Shown here: positions 1 to 11,462 of the stretch, piece by piece | Position numbering within the stretch: the stretch's first letter is position 1 | Layout of the letters: the number at the start of each line of letters is the position of its first letter | The notes under the pieces: generated by a model | Told to the model about the DNA's origin: nothing | What the model saw: the letters and a program-made list of their open reading frames with translations, nothing else | The model's database searches: none | Made by a program: the position numbers and the translations under genes | Assembly: GCA_039881045.1 (NCBI GenBank) | Contig: JAYWVB010000028.1 | Coordinates: forward strand, 363,645-427,644 | Direction of reading: 5' to 3' | DNA length: 64,000 nt | DNA from: Chaetomium olivaceum | Taxonomy: Eukaryota; Ascomycota; Sordariomycetes; Sordariales; Chaetomiaceae

Positions 1-1081
1 CTCCGGTCGCCGTCCTAACTCAAAGCACCCCGCGCGCTTTGCTCTCGGATGACGTCTAGGTGGAGCAGCGAGGACCATGCCATCGTTAGCCACCTGGGGA
101 GTGGCGTGTTCCGCACTTGGTTCTGGGTTGATGACGGGTACCAAGGGCGCTCTGGAAGACCGAGCAAATCCGCACATGTGAGCCGAAGGTTCACCCCGCT
201 GCCAGGAACGTTGATGAATGAGGAATATTGTGGATTTCAGTGTGTTGCTTGTAAGTAGTATCTGAACGAGGGAGAGGGAAAAGGCATGGGACCCATTATT
301 AAGACAAACCACCAACACATGATATCGCAGCCACTTCTCCCCGTAAATGCATGCAGGGAACCTAAAGTAGCTACAGTAGCAACGACATTCACAGTGAAAG
401 AAAGATATATCACAATATTCTGAGTGTTCATAAGAAAATAGGACAGTCTTATAACATCGGAGACATCATTCCAACTTATTCCAGTCTACAGATCGGGTAA
501 GAGACAGCTGATAGCCTTGATAAGTCCCCCACAAGTCCTCAAAGAAATCTGATGGTTGCTTTGGATGAGCGGGCTTCGGAGTTGGTGCGCTATATTGCAT
601 TTCCGAGATATAGGTTGTTATAGAGGCTACGTGTTTCGGACGGAAGCTGGGAAATACTAAAGATTATGTTAAAGAAGAAAGTTTGAGGTGGTATGCAGGG
701 ATTATTTACTTATATAAGCTCAACCGGAGGTGGGTGATCTTAGTCTAACTCATTGTAAACGATAGGTGAATGGAGTATTGAGTGAAATGTGCGAATCATG
801 TACAGGAAATGTGAGGATTAATTAAGTTGAAAGAGTGAACTATATTCGGTGAATCTACGGTAAATGTGAGAGGAATCCAACACAACCTCATGTTTCGTCT
901 GAGCGAGCTGGTCATCACCCGAGGATACAATCTGTGTGGTAAAGGGGTGAGGGCAGAGGAAGGAGTGCAAAATACAAAGGCGGGTTGTTGGAAGAGAGAA
1001 TCACAAATACTAAGGTAGACAGCTACTCACGGTAGTAGCAGCTTCGGTGGCGATATACCACCCTCGTACTAAACTACAAAT
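1..1081. other. Intergenic stretch downstream of ECM29
   Basis: No supportable gene was seen on either strand; open frames here are under 75 codons and show no recognisable protein sequence. The stretch around 240-1000 is AT-richer than the coding sequence that follows. It holds the 3' flank of the ECM29 gene, whose stop codon is at 1082-1084 on the minus strand. Confidence 0.6.
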
Positions 1082-4000
1082 CTACTTGAGCAATCCCAGA
1101 CATTCCCGCCACACCTTCTGGACCTCAAGCGACCTCTCCCTACCCACGGCCGTGTCCACCGTTGTCTTCACCCCGGATACCCACTCTGTATCCGCTGCAA
1201 GCCCGATACCCTTGCCGAGCTGTATTGTGGCCTTGACTGCCTTGGCCCTGGCAAGACGCTGATCTTCAGTCCCAGACTCATCCGCCCCCATGTCCAAGGT
1301 GTTGAAGAACCAGCTGAGGACGTCCCGTTTGCTTTCCAGCCCACTACTCTCGCTACCAGGAACAGACCCCTCGCCCAACGCTTCTCCTCCAGAACCTCCT
1401 TCACGCAGTCATACCAGAACGTCCGCCTGACCGTCGCAAATTCGGGCCTCGCAACACGCGGCGACTGGGAGTTAAGGGTCTTCCCCTTCCCACCAGCAGC
1501 CGTCTCGAGGGCGAGGACAACCTCCCGAAGAACAGCAACAGGGTCCTTCTTCATCTGGACCCTGTTGTACCCCTTCAAAACCGCCTCTGTAGCGGCCCAG
1601 ACCGTCTGGGTCTTCAGATCCAGCCCTCCCTGCTGCCCCCCTTCCCACCCTTAGGCTGGTCCACATCCATAGCATCACCATCTTCCTCCTCCTCCACCGC
1701 CAAATACGGCTCCACAATCTCCGCAATCTCCCCCAGCATATCCAGATCCTCTCTCGCCGCGGCAACCTTCCACAGACACACAAACGCATGCGGCCGGTAC
1801 GCGTCATTGTTTCGCTTCGCCTCCCTCACGACCACCTTCCTCAACTGCGCAGCCAGCCAGCATCCGTCTCCCACAGCCCCCTCGCCGCCTTAACAAATCC
1901 CGGCAACGGTTCCAGCAGCTTCTCCTTCCCCTCAAACGTCTTGAGCGCCAGCGCCCTATCATAGACCGGCCATACCGCACCCAGGGCATCCACATTCGGC
2001 CTGCCCGACGTCTCCCCGGCGCTCACCACGCCCTGCGCCCGCAGCAGCAACAGCTAGCGCGCCGGCGTGCTTGAGGGCCCACTGAGCAGTACCCAAGCAA
2101 GACTCGACAAGCCCGACAATCTCGCGCAAGTAGCGCACGACGGTGAGGCCGGTGCTGCCCGCATGGGCGTCCCAGACCTCGCGGGCCGCCTTGCGCACGT
2201 ACTCGTCCGTGTCGTGGCGGGCCAGAAAGGCGAAGGGCAGGAGCTGGGTTTCGAGGGCCGCGAAGTGGTCTGGTGAGATCTTGGCGACGGCGAGCACGGC
2301 GTCGGCGACCTTTTGCCGGCGGGTTTTCGTCCTCCGAGGTGAGGTACAGCGATACGAGGCGATCGGCGAAGCGCGTCTTTGCGTCTGGGGTTGGAATGAT
2401 GCGGAGGACGTAGGCCGCGGCACGGGAGTAGTTTTGGCTGACTTCGTCGTTGCGGTCGAGGGGTTTGCTTTTCGAGGAGGGTGAGGAAGGTGGGTGAGTA
2501 AGGGGCGAAGGTGAGGGTGTGGCGGGTAGCGAGGGTCGAGATGACGCGGGCGCAGCCAATTTTGGTGGGCATGCCCAGGGCGGCTTTGACCGAGTCTTGA
2601 AGCTTGGGCGCAAAGTCTTTCATGACGGAAGCGTCGACGCTGCGGAGGCAGTTGTCGATTGCCTCGGCGATGGGGCTTTGCGAGACCATGGCGCTGCGGA
2701 GCTTGTCAATCTTCTCGCGGTTGTCTTCGCCTGCGCGTTGGTAGTGGTAGTTGATGGCTTCGGGCTCGATTGTGCTCAAGAGGTCGAGGAGGTGAGGGAC
2801 CATCGTGGGGATGTAGGGTTTGAGGGCATCGCCGCCACTCTTGGCGATCTTCATAACGGTGATGGTGGAGAACACTTTCACGTCTTGAGCACTGCTTTCT
2901 ATACCCTTATCGGAGAGTAAGAACGGAAGGGCCTCGTTCATCATGGCCTTGGCCGTCGCCGTAGAACCGGACTCCTCGAGCTGGCGGACAAGGGTCGTGG
3001 AAAGCGCAATGCAAAGATGTAACGCTGCATTCCGCACCGTGGCCTTGACGTCGTCAAGTACCTTGAGTGCGGCCGTCCAGATATCCTTGTAGTATGTTTC
3101 GTACTTGGGGAAGGGTCGGCCGGACACGAGGTCGGAAATGGCAGCACAGCTAGCCTCGCGAACACGCCACTCCTTGCCGAGGATACTCTTCAGCAAGTCC
3201 TTCATGATACTGTCGAAGTGTGTCTCTATGACGGTCTTTTGGTCTTTTACCAATGCCTTCCAGATGTCGTTCATCGAGCGCTGAACGTTCTGGTTCGGGT
3301 CAAAGCGGTAACGGTAGAGTTTAGGGTAGAGCTTGGGGTCGATCTCGGACTCGGAGAGGATGTTGCTCAGCCCGAAGCGCCCAAAGGCAGATCGAGTTGA
3401 CCACGTAGCGGCATTGGTCGCAAGCGACATAAATTTGTAAACCAGACTCGGATCGCCAACCTCGTTTGCCAGGCTGACGATGTCCTTGTACGAGGTTACA
3501 GACTTGCCATCGCCGGTGGGGAGGGCGCCAGCATCGAAGAGTTCTGTCTCGTGGTCGACCTTTAGCTGTGGCCCGGAGCCTGTGAATGCCGAGAGAATCG
3601 CGAACCAGTTCGCCCTTCAGATCCGAGTCACCTTTTTCGTAGACGAGCGCGAGCCCACGAGACGCGGTCTCCTGCACAAGCTCGTCTCTTGCACTGAGGA
3701 GACGCATGAAAGCAACCTGGCACTCTCGAAGTCTCGACTGTATCTCTTCTAAGTAGAGCAATGCTGGATCACACAGAACAACCAGATACCAGAAGCCTTG
3801 AGCAAAGAGGGCTTAGTGGTCTTGCAGTCTGTTAAGAGCTTCTCCAGAACCTCGGTAAGACGCGCGCCGCGCTTGGGGACTTCGTAGTCGGCTTTCTCGG
3901 CTTGCACGTCGACGGTGAGCCGTACGACTTCGGCGTCCCAGCATGCCACTGCTGCTGCGATGGATTCGCCGACGGCAAAATGCACCTCAGCCTGCCGGAT

Positions 4001-6833
4001 TTCGTACAGGGAGTACAACTTCTCGAGGATCAAACCCAGTGTATCATCGGTTGCGTTGTCGCCTGTTGCCTCAGCCATTGGGATTGAGATCGCGAGTCGT
4101 CCGAGAGCAGTGATAGCCTTCTCGTTGCCTTTCTTCGCATGAATGACGAGCGGGTCGATGAACTCCTTGGACATCACGGAATGAAGGTTTTCCCCTGCCT
4201 CGCCGTTTTCCGGCACTGTTTGGATGGCAGCGGTCCAAAGCTGGGAGTATGCCTCAAATAGTGCCTCCTGGGTTGCCGTTTTTGGAGGAAACGGCGCTAA
4301 GTGTCGGTAGTATCTTGCCGAGGTCAGTAGCGGTGCTGGTGTTACCATCCACGGCATAGTAGAGATCCGCCTCGAGATGAGATGACCAAGAGCCACGAAG
4401 GCGCCCTCGACAGCATTCAGCTCTGATCCTACCGCGGTCGTGAGGTTCCCGGCGATGCTGAACAGGGTTTCCTTGAAGCTAGCGACCGACTCCGGTGGAT
4501 TTGAAGGATGGGCTGCAAGAATCCCAAAGGCCCGTGAGCCAAGCACCCGGAGTTCCTTTTTGTTGGACTTGATTAAGGGCAAAAGCGCCATGGATCTGGA
4601 GGCTAATTGCGTTAAGATCGCTCGTGGTGACAGTGACGCGATGTCTACAAACGCTCGAGCACATGGCTCAGCTATCCTCGCGTCTTCCATGATCATTCCC
4701 TCGAACGCAGCTCGCAGGAGGCAAGAGAGAGCGTGCTCCTGCGGGTGAAGGTGGATAGGTATTCCCGAATCGTAAGCCGGCTAGAGAGGTCGGATTGCAC
4801 AAGCGCTCCAAGCCGCCGTTCCCATCCAGGCTCAACCTGAAAGTCCTTTAGCGCTGTCAGAAACAGAATCCGCCTGCAGTAATCGACGGCGACGGGAAAG
4901 GCTAGGAGTGATGGGGCGGAAAAGTTGACAAAGACGCCTCTATCATCCACGTCCATTGCTTGGTTACCGCCCCATAGTGAAGTAGCGCTGAGTGGCGCAA
5001 TGGCGTCCTTGAAAAACATCTGGACCATCTCCAACTCCGGCAAAACCCGCGACTTGTCGTCGTTGGCGTAATAAGTCCACGGGTCCAACCCCTTCTGACC
5101 CTCCTCGATCATCATCGCTGCGCTCGTCTGGACGGCCAGCGATGGCCAGAACATCGATCCAGCGCGCGTACACGTCAGAGAAGAGAAGGCAATTGTTGGC
5201 CCACTTGGTAACGGCATGGCGGGAGCTCCGTACGGCGTCTCCATCGTCGTCCTTCAGTGTCATATACGTCAGGAGTATTGATTGGAGTTGAGTGTTGATG
5301 GAAAACCCGTGCGGGGGCTTGAACAGGCTAGTGAGACTAGACAAAGCGCCATCAATGTTGACGACGACGTCAGGGGTTGGGTCTTCGGAAAGGGACCGGA
5401 AAAGCCACCCAGTCAAAGTCAGCCGCTCACTGTCTGACATGACCGCCCCTTTTGCAAGGATGCCAATGGTCTCGTACGCCCTTGAGCGCAGAGTGCTCTC
5501 GTCAGCCGATTGGCGTACAGGCTTCGGCCAACCTTGGTCCCTCACGAAGTCTCTGAGCAGGCCGACTAGGGTGGCCCTATCTTGCCGTAGTCTGGTTTGC
5601 CGGACCCGATGCGCGCCACCAGTTAATGAACTCGAATAGCGCCCGATGGAGTTTGTTGCGTTCCAAGCCCGAGGACTTCACGGCGGCTGGCTGGCTGTCG
5701 ATTTGCATGGCGTCACCCGCCTCGGTTTGAAGAGTGACGTTCAAGCGAAATGCGGTGAGGATATCATCAGTAAAAGCTGTAGCTGCTTCTGATTTACTGA
5801 GTATCCCAAGAATGCGAATGCGGTATGGCGCTGGTAGTCGAGCGTGTGCTTCGAAGAGTTTTCGAACCAGTGACTGATCTTCAAGAGTGAGACAGAGCTC
5901 CTCTTCAGCATGTCATCTCCAACGCCGGAGACGCGATAGTCTGGACTGGCCGCTGCGTAAATGGCTGGGATAAACCTCTCCTCATCCGTGAAGGCGCCGC
6001 TAGCCAGCAAGTTGACGACCTGGATCCGGGTTTCCGCAAGGTTCAACCCGCCGGCTGCTGGGTTCCAAGCATCAGGCTTGCAGATGTTGAGAAAGTTGAT
6101 ATCTGCCTCGACCAAGCCTGGTGAGTGAGTTGGGCCAGAGGTATTTGTCCGCAGCAACAGCAGTTTCCCAAGCCACTCCGCCAGCAACTTGGCATCTTTT
6201 GGGTCTGTTAAGCCCATGGTTTCTCGGAAGTCAACATCTTCCTTGCTTCCTCGTGAGGGGATCTTGACTGCAGGAAGCATCCGAAGGGCGATACTGAAGA
6301 GCTGGCTGAGTGAGCTTGCTGATCCCTTGCTGATGCCATGGAGCGCCTTGGGGGCGAGGGCCCGGTGCTCATCAGCGTCCAGCTTCGCTATGCTGTGTTG
6401 TACATAGATCAAGTCGAAGTGACGGACGAGCGTCTGCTCTGTCGCCTTGTACTGGTCCAGCAGGGCACCAACCGGGAGGACGATGCTGTGTTAGAGTCAG
6501 TGTCAGTGTCAGTCACCCCACGCGGGCCTCTTCAAGCACGCCTGAAACCACATACCCCGGTGCTTTGATCAGTTTATTGATGGTTTGGCATGTGGATATG
6601 ACCTATGAAGGGCGCGTTGAGTGCTATGTACTTGATCAAAGAAAGACTGTGGGGGGTCTTGGTACCTTGTTCCGGACCGATGCATGCTCGCTACCGGCCT
6701 TGAGTAGCAATGGCGGCAGGTAGACCTTCAAGAGCCCCTGAAGTTTTGTTTCATCCGAGGATGCAGAGAGTATTCGCCATTCCACCTTTTCTATGAGATC
6801 CAGCTCTCTCTTTGCATCAACTGGGGCCGCCAT
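1082..6833 (-). CDS. ECM29: Proteasome adaptor/scaffold protein ECM29 (frame-disrupted)
   Basis: Large HEAT-repeat protein that, in the known family, tethers and checks 26S proteasomes by bridging core and regulatory particles. The start at 6833 gives an N-terminus beginning MAAPVDAKREL. Two introns are clear: 6603-6665 and 6486-6555, both GT..AG. The rest is one long exon to the stop at 1082-1084, equivalent to about 1,870 residues, which is the usual ECM29 length. Recognisable stretches include the segment after the second intron (LVRHFDLIYVQHS) and the central region around 3430 (MSLATNAATWS). The frame is broken at about twelve places (near 5804, 5590, 5113, 4727, 3757, 3593, 2462, 2321, 2043, 1857, 1638 and 1385). 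Each is a 1-2 base gain or loss with the protein continuing in another frame, and there are no intron signals at those points. The spliced length is a multiple of three overall. It is either a decayed copy or, more likely, error-laden consensus of an intact gene. It is divergent from the UBX gene. Confidence 0.85.
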
Positions 6834-7937
6834 GCTCCAGACCTCCTGCTATTTGCGTTCGAGGGACTTCCAACTCGGAAATGGAGGTTGAAGTGAGGAG
6901 GGGTTGGGCACTCGATGTCGTGCTCATGGAATGATGGTAGTTCTCATGAGCTTTCCGGATGTATGGAGTCACAAAAACCAAGAAATAATCATGAAAGTAA
7001 TTAGGGTAGCTTCAATAGCGGAAACCCGGATCGGGCTTGGGGCTTCTTTAAAGGAGGACTTCGGCTGAGGCTGCTGGAGTTGACGTGGGGTTGGACGCCA
7101 AAGGCTGCCGCAGTGCCGCATCAGCTGCGATTCCTGGCAGGCTGCCCCAGCACACGCACGACAGGCACTGGAAGGTTCAGAGGAACGCCCCTTCGCCGCT
7201 AACATTCGATGTTACTAAGCAGGGAAGCTGGGCAAGATTGCTAATCTTGAAGAACTACATCGGTCGGTTTTATTATTCTCAAAGTTCCTATACTACCTAT
7301 GCTTCCTAGTTATGATAGATGTACATTTCATCTGTTCTTTTACTTTTATTGCCTACCCTTCCATGAACCTACTATGAAATGACTAGGACCTACCTTATCT
7401 ATGGACATACATGAAGCTTTAACAGAACCCTAACCCTATCTAATTAGTTCCGGTTCGCTTGGTGGGGTCGGACCTGAATGATCCGGCTTCGGGCTGGGTT
7501 GTTCTTGCGTCACAGGTCGGCCGCCTTCAACGAGCTGTGCCTTGCACAGCAGTTTCATTTTCAAAGTCTCCGGGGCATGAACCTGACCTTTCATCATCCC
7601 ACATACATCGACTTCCAGCTTCGGTTCTACTTGCAGCCAGGAGCAAAGGAACTCATTTTCACAGTGACTTCAAAGCGTCTCGCACGATCAAATCGCGGGG
7701 TACGATTCCACGCGCCCCGCTTCAACTTTCGAGCCTGAAAGTTCGCGATTCGCCTCGCCCAATCTGGTCCCGACCAACACAGCAAGCGAGCCAACCACCC
7801 CACCTATCGCCCACGACAAGACCGATTACCCTAGGAATCAGCGGAAGTCTCCTTAGGCAGCCAGGATCCTCGACGCGACTATTCGCATCTTTCCGATTAC
7901 CGATCTCGGTCTGCGCCCACGCCTCGTCCGCAAAAAA
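6834..7937. promoter_or_regulatory. Divergent promoter region between ECM29 and the UBX gene
   Basis: About 1.1 kb separates the two divergent start codons. No gene is supported inside. The part from roughly 7200 to 7440 is AT-rich, and 7560-7937 is a pyrimidine-biased leader upstream of the UBX start. A short telomere-like motif of under two units (ccctaaccct, near 7428) is present but too short to mean anything by itself. Confidence 0.5.
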
Positions 7938-9609
7938 ATGGCGAGCGAGGAAGACATCGAGTCCTTCGTGGGCATTACCGGAGCCAACCGCACAGCCGCT
8001 GAGCGCGTGCTGGAACTTTGTGGCTCGGAGCTCGAGCAGGCAATTCAGCTTTGGTTTACCGATGAAGATCTGCAACGATCATTGAGCAATGTCGGTCCCT
8101 CGGCCGCCGCCGCTGTCACTGCCCCTGCGAGCCGTTCCAGCCGACCCAATCGTGCACAAATCGGTCGCGAGGACGCAGAAGGTGTCATTCATATCGATTC
8201 GGACGACGATGTACCTATGACCGAGGACGAAGTCGACGATGGGGACGAGGTTGCCAGTGTTGCCCGGCGAGCTCAAGAGGAGGAAGACGCAGCGATGGCG
8301 AAAAGGCTGCAAGATGAACTGTTCTCCGGCCCAGGGGTAAATGAGCCTAGCGATGATGTACGAGCCCCCATGGCCCGCACGACTGAGACTTTGGTTGGGC
8401 CAAGTTTTGGTGGTGAAGGTGACGACGACGACGGACACGCCGCTGTACTCGAACAGATACGCAGGAGACAACAAGCTCGCGGTGAGTTTGATCTTCGGTC
8501 TTACCATACGTATGGTGTGTGGGGATTTCCGCTGATAGATGTTTTATAGCTCGGCCTACCAACAACCCGTTCGCCCAATCTGTCTGGGAGGACAACACCG
8601 GGCGTCCGGTCCCGCATCATCAGGATCCAGCCGAGCATCCCACCTTGCTAACTTGTTTCGCCCTCCATACGACTTAATGTCGCAAATTAGTTGGGATGAG
8701 GCCCGGGACGAGGGTAAGGACAGCAAGAAGTGGATCCTGGTGAATCTCCAGGACACGTCCAACTTCAGCTGCCAAGCACTGAACCGTGATATCTGGAAAG
8801 ATGAGGCCATCAAGTCCCTAATCCAGGAGAATTTTATCTTCCTCCAGTACGACAAAAACAATATTGCGGCGGAGCAGTACATCACCTTTTACCTTCCTAA
8901 CGAAGGCCACCAAAACCCAGACAACTACCCACATGTCTCGATCATCGATCCGCGGACGGGCGAGCAGGTCAAGGTGTTCAGTGGCAGTCCCTTCCCTAGC
9001 GCGCTCGAGTTCCACGCACAACTCGCCGAATTCCTTGACCGGTACAGCCTGTCAGCAAATAGCAAGAACCCCGTTTCTAAGGCGAAGCGACCGGAGCGTG
9101 TGGTTGATGTCGATCGGATGACCGAGGACGAAATGCTCGAAATGGCGTTGCAGAATAGTCTGAACGCAAATGGCAGCTCGAAACAACCAAACATCCAGGA
9201 TCCCGACGAGCTCACCAAGTCAATAAGCGCCCTGGCAGAGAATGGCCAGTCCTCGACAGCATCGACAGGGTCAGCGTCTGGGGAACCGGCAACCTCCGCC
9301 CCGCAAGAGTCCGCGTTTGCCCGCATACCCTCGGATCGACCCCATGTCGAACCGCCGGCGGACCCGAAGACGACGACCAGGCTGCAGGTCAGAAACCCGC
9401 CCGGACGCATTATTCGCCGGTTCCGTCTAGACGAGCCCGTCTCTCGAATCTACGAATGGCTCAAGGCCGAGCCGCTCCCCGGCAAGGAAGGTGTGGAGTT
9501 TGAGCTCAAGTCCATGCCGCCACAGAGCGCGGATCTGATCGAGCATCTCGACGAGACGATCCAGGAGGCGGGCTTGGCCAACGCCGTGGTCATGCTCGAG
9601 TTTATTTAG
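7938..9609 (+). CDS. ubx5: UBA-UAS-UIM-UBX protein, Cdc48/p97 cofactor (Ubx5/UBXN7 type)
   Basis: Adaptor that in the known family links ubiquitinated substrates and cullin ligases to the Cdc48/p97 ATPase. Exon 1 (7938-8481) encodes an N-terminal UBA-like helical domain (SFVGITGANRTAAERVLEL) and an acidic linker. The intron is 8482-8549 (GTGAGT..TAG). Exon 2 holds a UAS thioredoxin-like domain (from LFRPPYDLM through the QYDKNN region), a UIM-like motif (DEMLEMALQNSL, about 9125-9160) and a C-terminal UBX domain ending at the TAG at 9607-9609. This domain order is that of yeast Ubx5 and human UBXN7. Splicing leads into NNPFAQSVWEDN, but the UAS domain lies one frame over. One base appears to be missing between about 8596 and 8625, and adding one makes the total divisible by three (about 534 residues). 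Confidence 0.9.
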
Positions 9610-11462
9610 TAAGGAAGTAGAAAGGGCGGACAAGGGGACAAAGGGGGTAGGTTCCGGTGGATTTCCGTTTTTGGTGTGGCATCATCTCCTCAGTTGAGCT
9701 TTGGCATGGTATGACAGACAATGGCGGGTTGCACTAGATGGGCGCCAGGAGAGGTGGGCTTGGGAGGTAGACTGCGCTTTTATCAATGGAGCGATGGGTT
9801 TCTGCATGGGTTTGCTGATTTCACGGCACTGTTCTCCTGCGTCTAGGTGGGACTGGCGCGATGGACCCTAGTATCGAGGCCCCGGCACGGCGTATATGTG
9901 TTCTTTGTGGAGAGGACCAGGAGATAGAAGCACTGCAGGAACATTAGCTTTTTTCCCCCGCCTCCGCTCAAATCCAGGGCATTTTGACCAACTTGGTGAT
10001 CTTGCGGGAGATCGACAACCACCCACAGTGAGCGAGGCGAGGCTTGATTCCACCAACTGTTGGCCAATCAAATGTGTTGGCATCATGGGACGCCAAACCT
10101 GAGAACCAACTTAATTGGCAACTTGGCTACTTCGGTGATGCGTAACAGGGGGTCTTGAACCGCGGATGGTTTGTGGCCTGGTGAGCCTAGTAAGCTGAAA
10201 TACGCTGTGTGAGGTAATTTTGACTAGAGGCGAAGCGCTGGTTGAGGTATTCGCAAGCACAGCACTTGTGTGTCTGTCGCAGCTGGGCCCCTGTCATCGG
10301 CAACTGTCTTGTTCTCTGTTCTCTTGGTGATGGTGTTTGTTACATTAGGATCCAATTCCCTGGACAAACATTTCGTTTCTGCACTAGCGGAAGAGTTGAT
10401 CAAAGTTCCACGTCTACTTGGAGTAACGAGAAGATTTATATGCAAGTTTATTGGGTACTCTCTTGAATCTCGGCACTGTTTCTGAATAAAGGTTCCAGCT
10501 GGAGATCTCCGTGCCACGGTGAGGCGCCGAGCTACCCCAGCCAAGCAACTCAACCCCTGACAGGCGCTTGAGTGGAGAGGCGGGGAGCGGGGACCATGCC
10601 AACGTGGGCTGCGGGACAGTAAACAATCCCTCTTGGCTTTTGTTTCCTTGACCCCACATGGCCTGTCTCTGGCAACCAAACACGCCGTCAATACTGCTGC
10701 TTCTCCCGCTGAAAGCAGGTCCCGGTGCAACCGCAGGGAGGCCGTTCAGTTCCTCGCTGGAGGATTCCTCAACAACCGAACACCCCGTTGAGCAATCCAG
10801 TGCTGACCCCCCAAATTGGGCTCCTACCTACGGATAAGCCCGAGATCTTCGCTTTCACTCAGAAGGCCCCGAGGCCGTGTTAGTTTTCTGGCTGTTGACA
10901 ATCAAGGTACGAGTTACACCCAAAAGCCCTCCCCTACCTCAGATACCTAGGTACTACTTCCACGCACCGCTTCCTACGGCTAGCCAAAGTCGGGATTGCC
11001 CTCGCTTTTCCTGACAATGGCATTCCCATCTACCGAACACTAGCAATGTTGCTTGCTACATCAAACAATACCTTGACCTCTGTCATTGGCTAACAGTTGA
11101 GCTAGTCACAATAGCATTCCTCCCTTCCATCCCAACTTCCGTCAATTAGATCGATCGACCCAACAGGAAACGCCCACATAGGTCTTGTCTCGGTTACCCT
11201 GTACCTACCTCTCGTTATTATCCCAGCTAGACTGGCAACCGACTTCCTACTAGAGACCTCGTCCCCCACCGTCGATTCTGCCTATCCGGCGTTCGTTATT
11301 TTGGCCCGCCCTCAACCTTTCACGGCCTTCGATAAAAAAGGCATACCAGCTGGTTTCGTGGGGAACGAGGAGGAACCAAACCGCATGAGACGACAAACAT
11401 CAAGCCTTTTTGTGGCTTCGAAATAGTTCCATCCCCAGAACGAATCTCGACCTCAAGTCACA
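9610..11462. other. Intergenic stretch between the UBX and kinase genes
   Basis: No gene is supported over about 1.85 kb. Open frames of up to 168 codons around 10224-10730 lack any recognisable domain and have atypical composition. The last several hundred bases (about 10900-11460) are C/T-rich, which fits a long 5' leader and promoter for the kinase gene. Confidence 0.5.

Noticed and set aside
7425..7440. Telomere-like ccctaaccct motif
   Set aside because: Fewer than two units; expected by chance.
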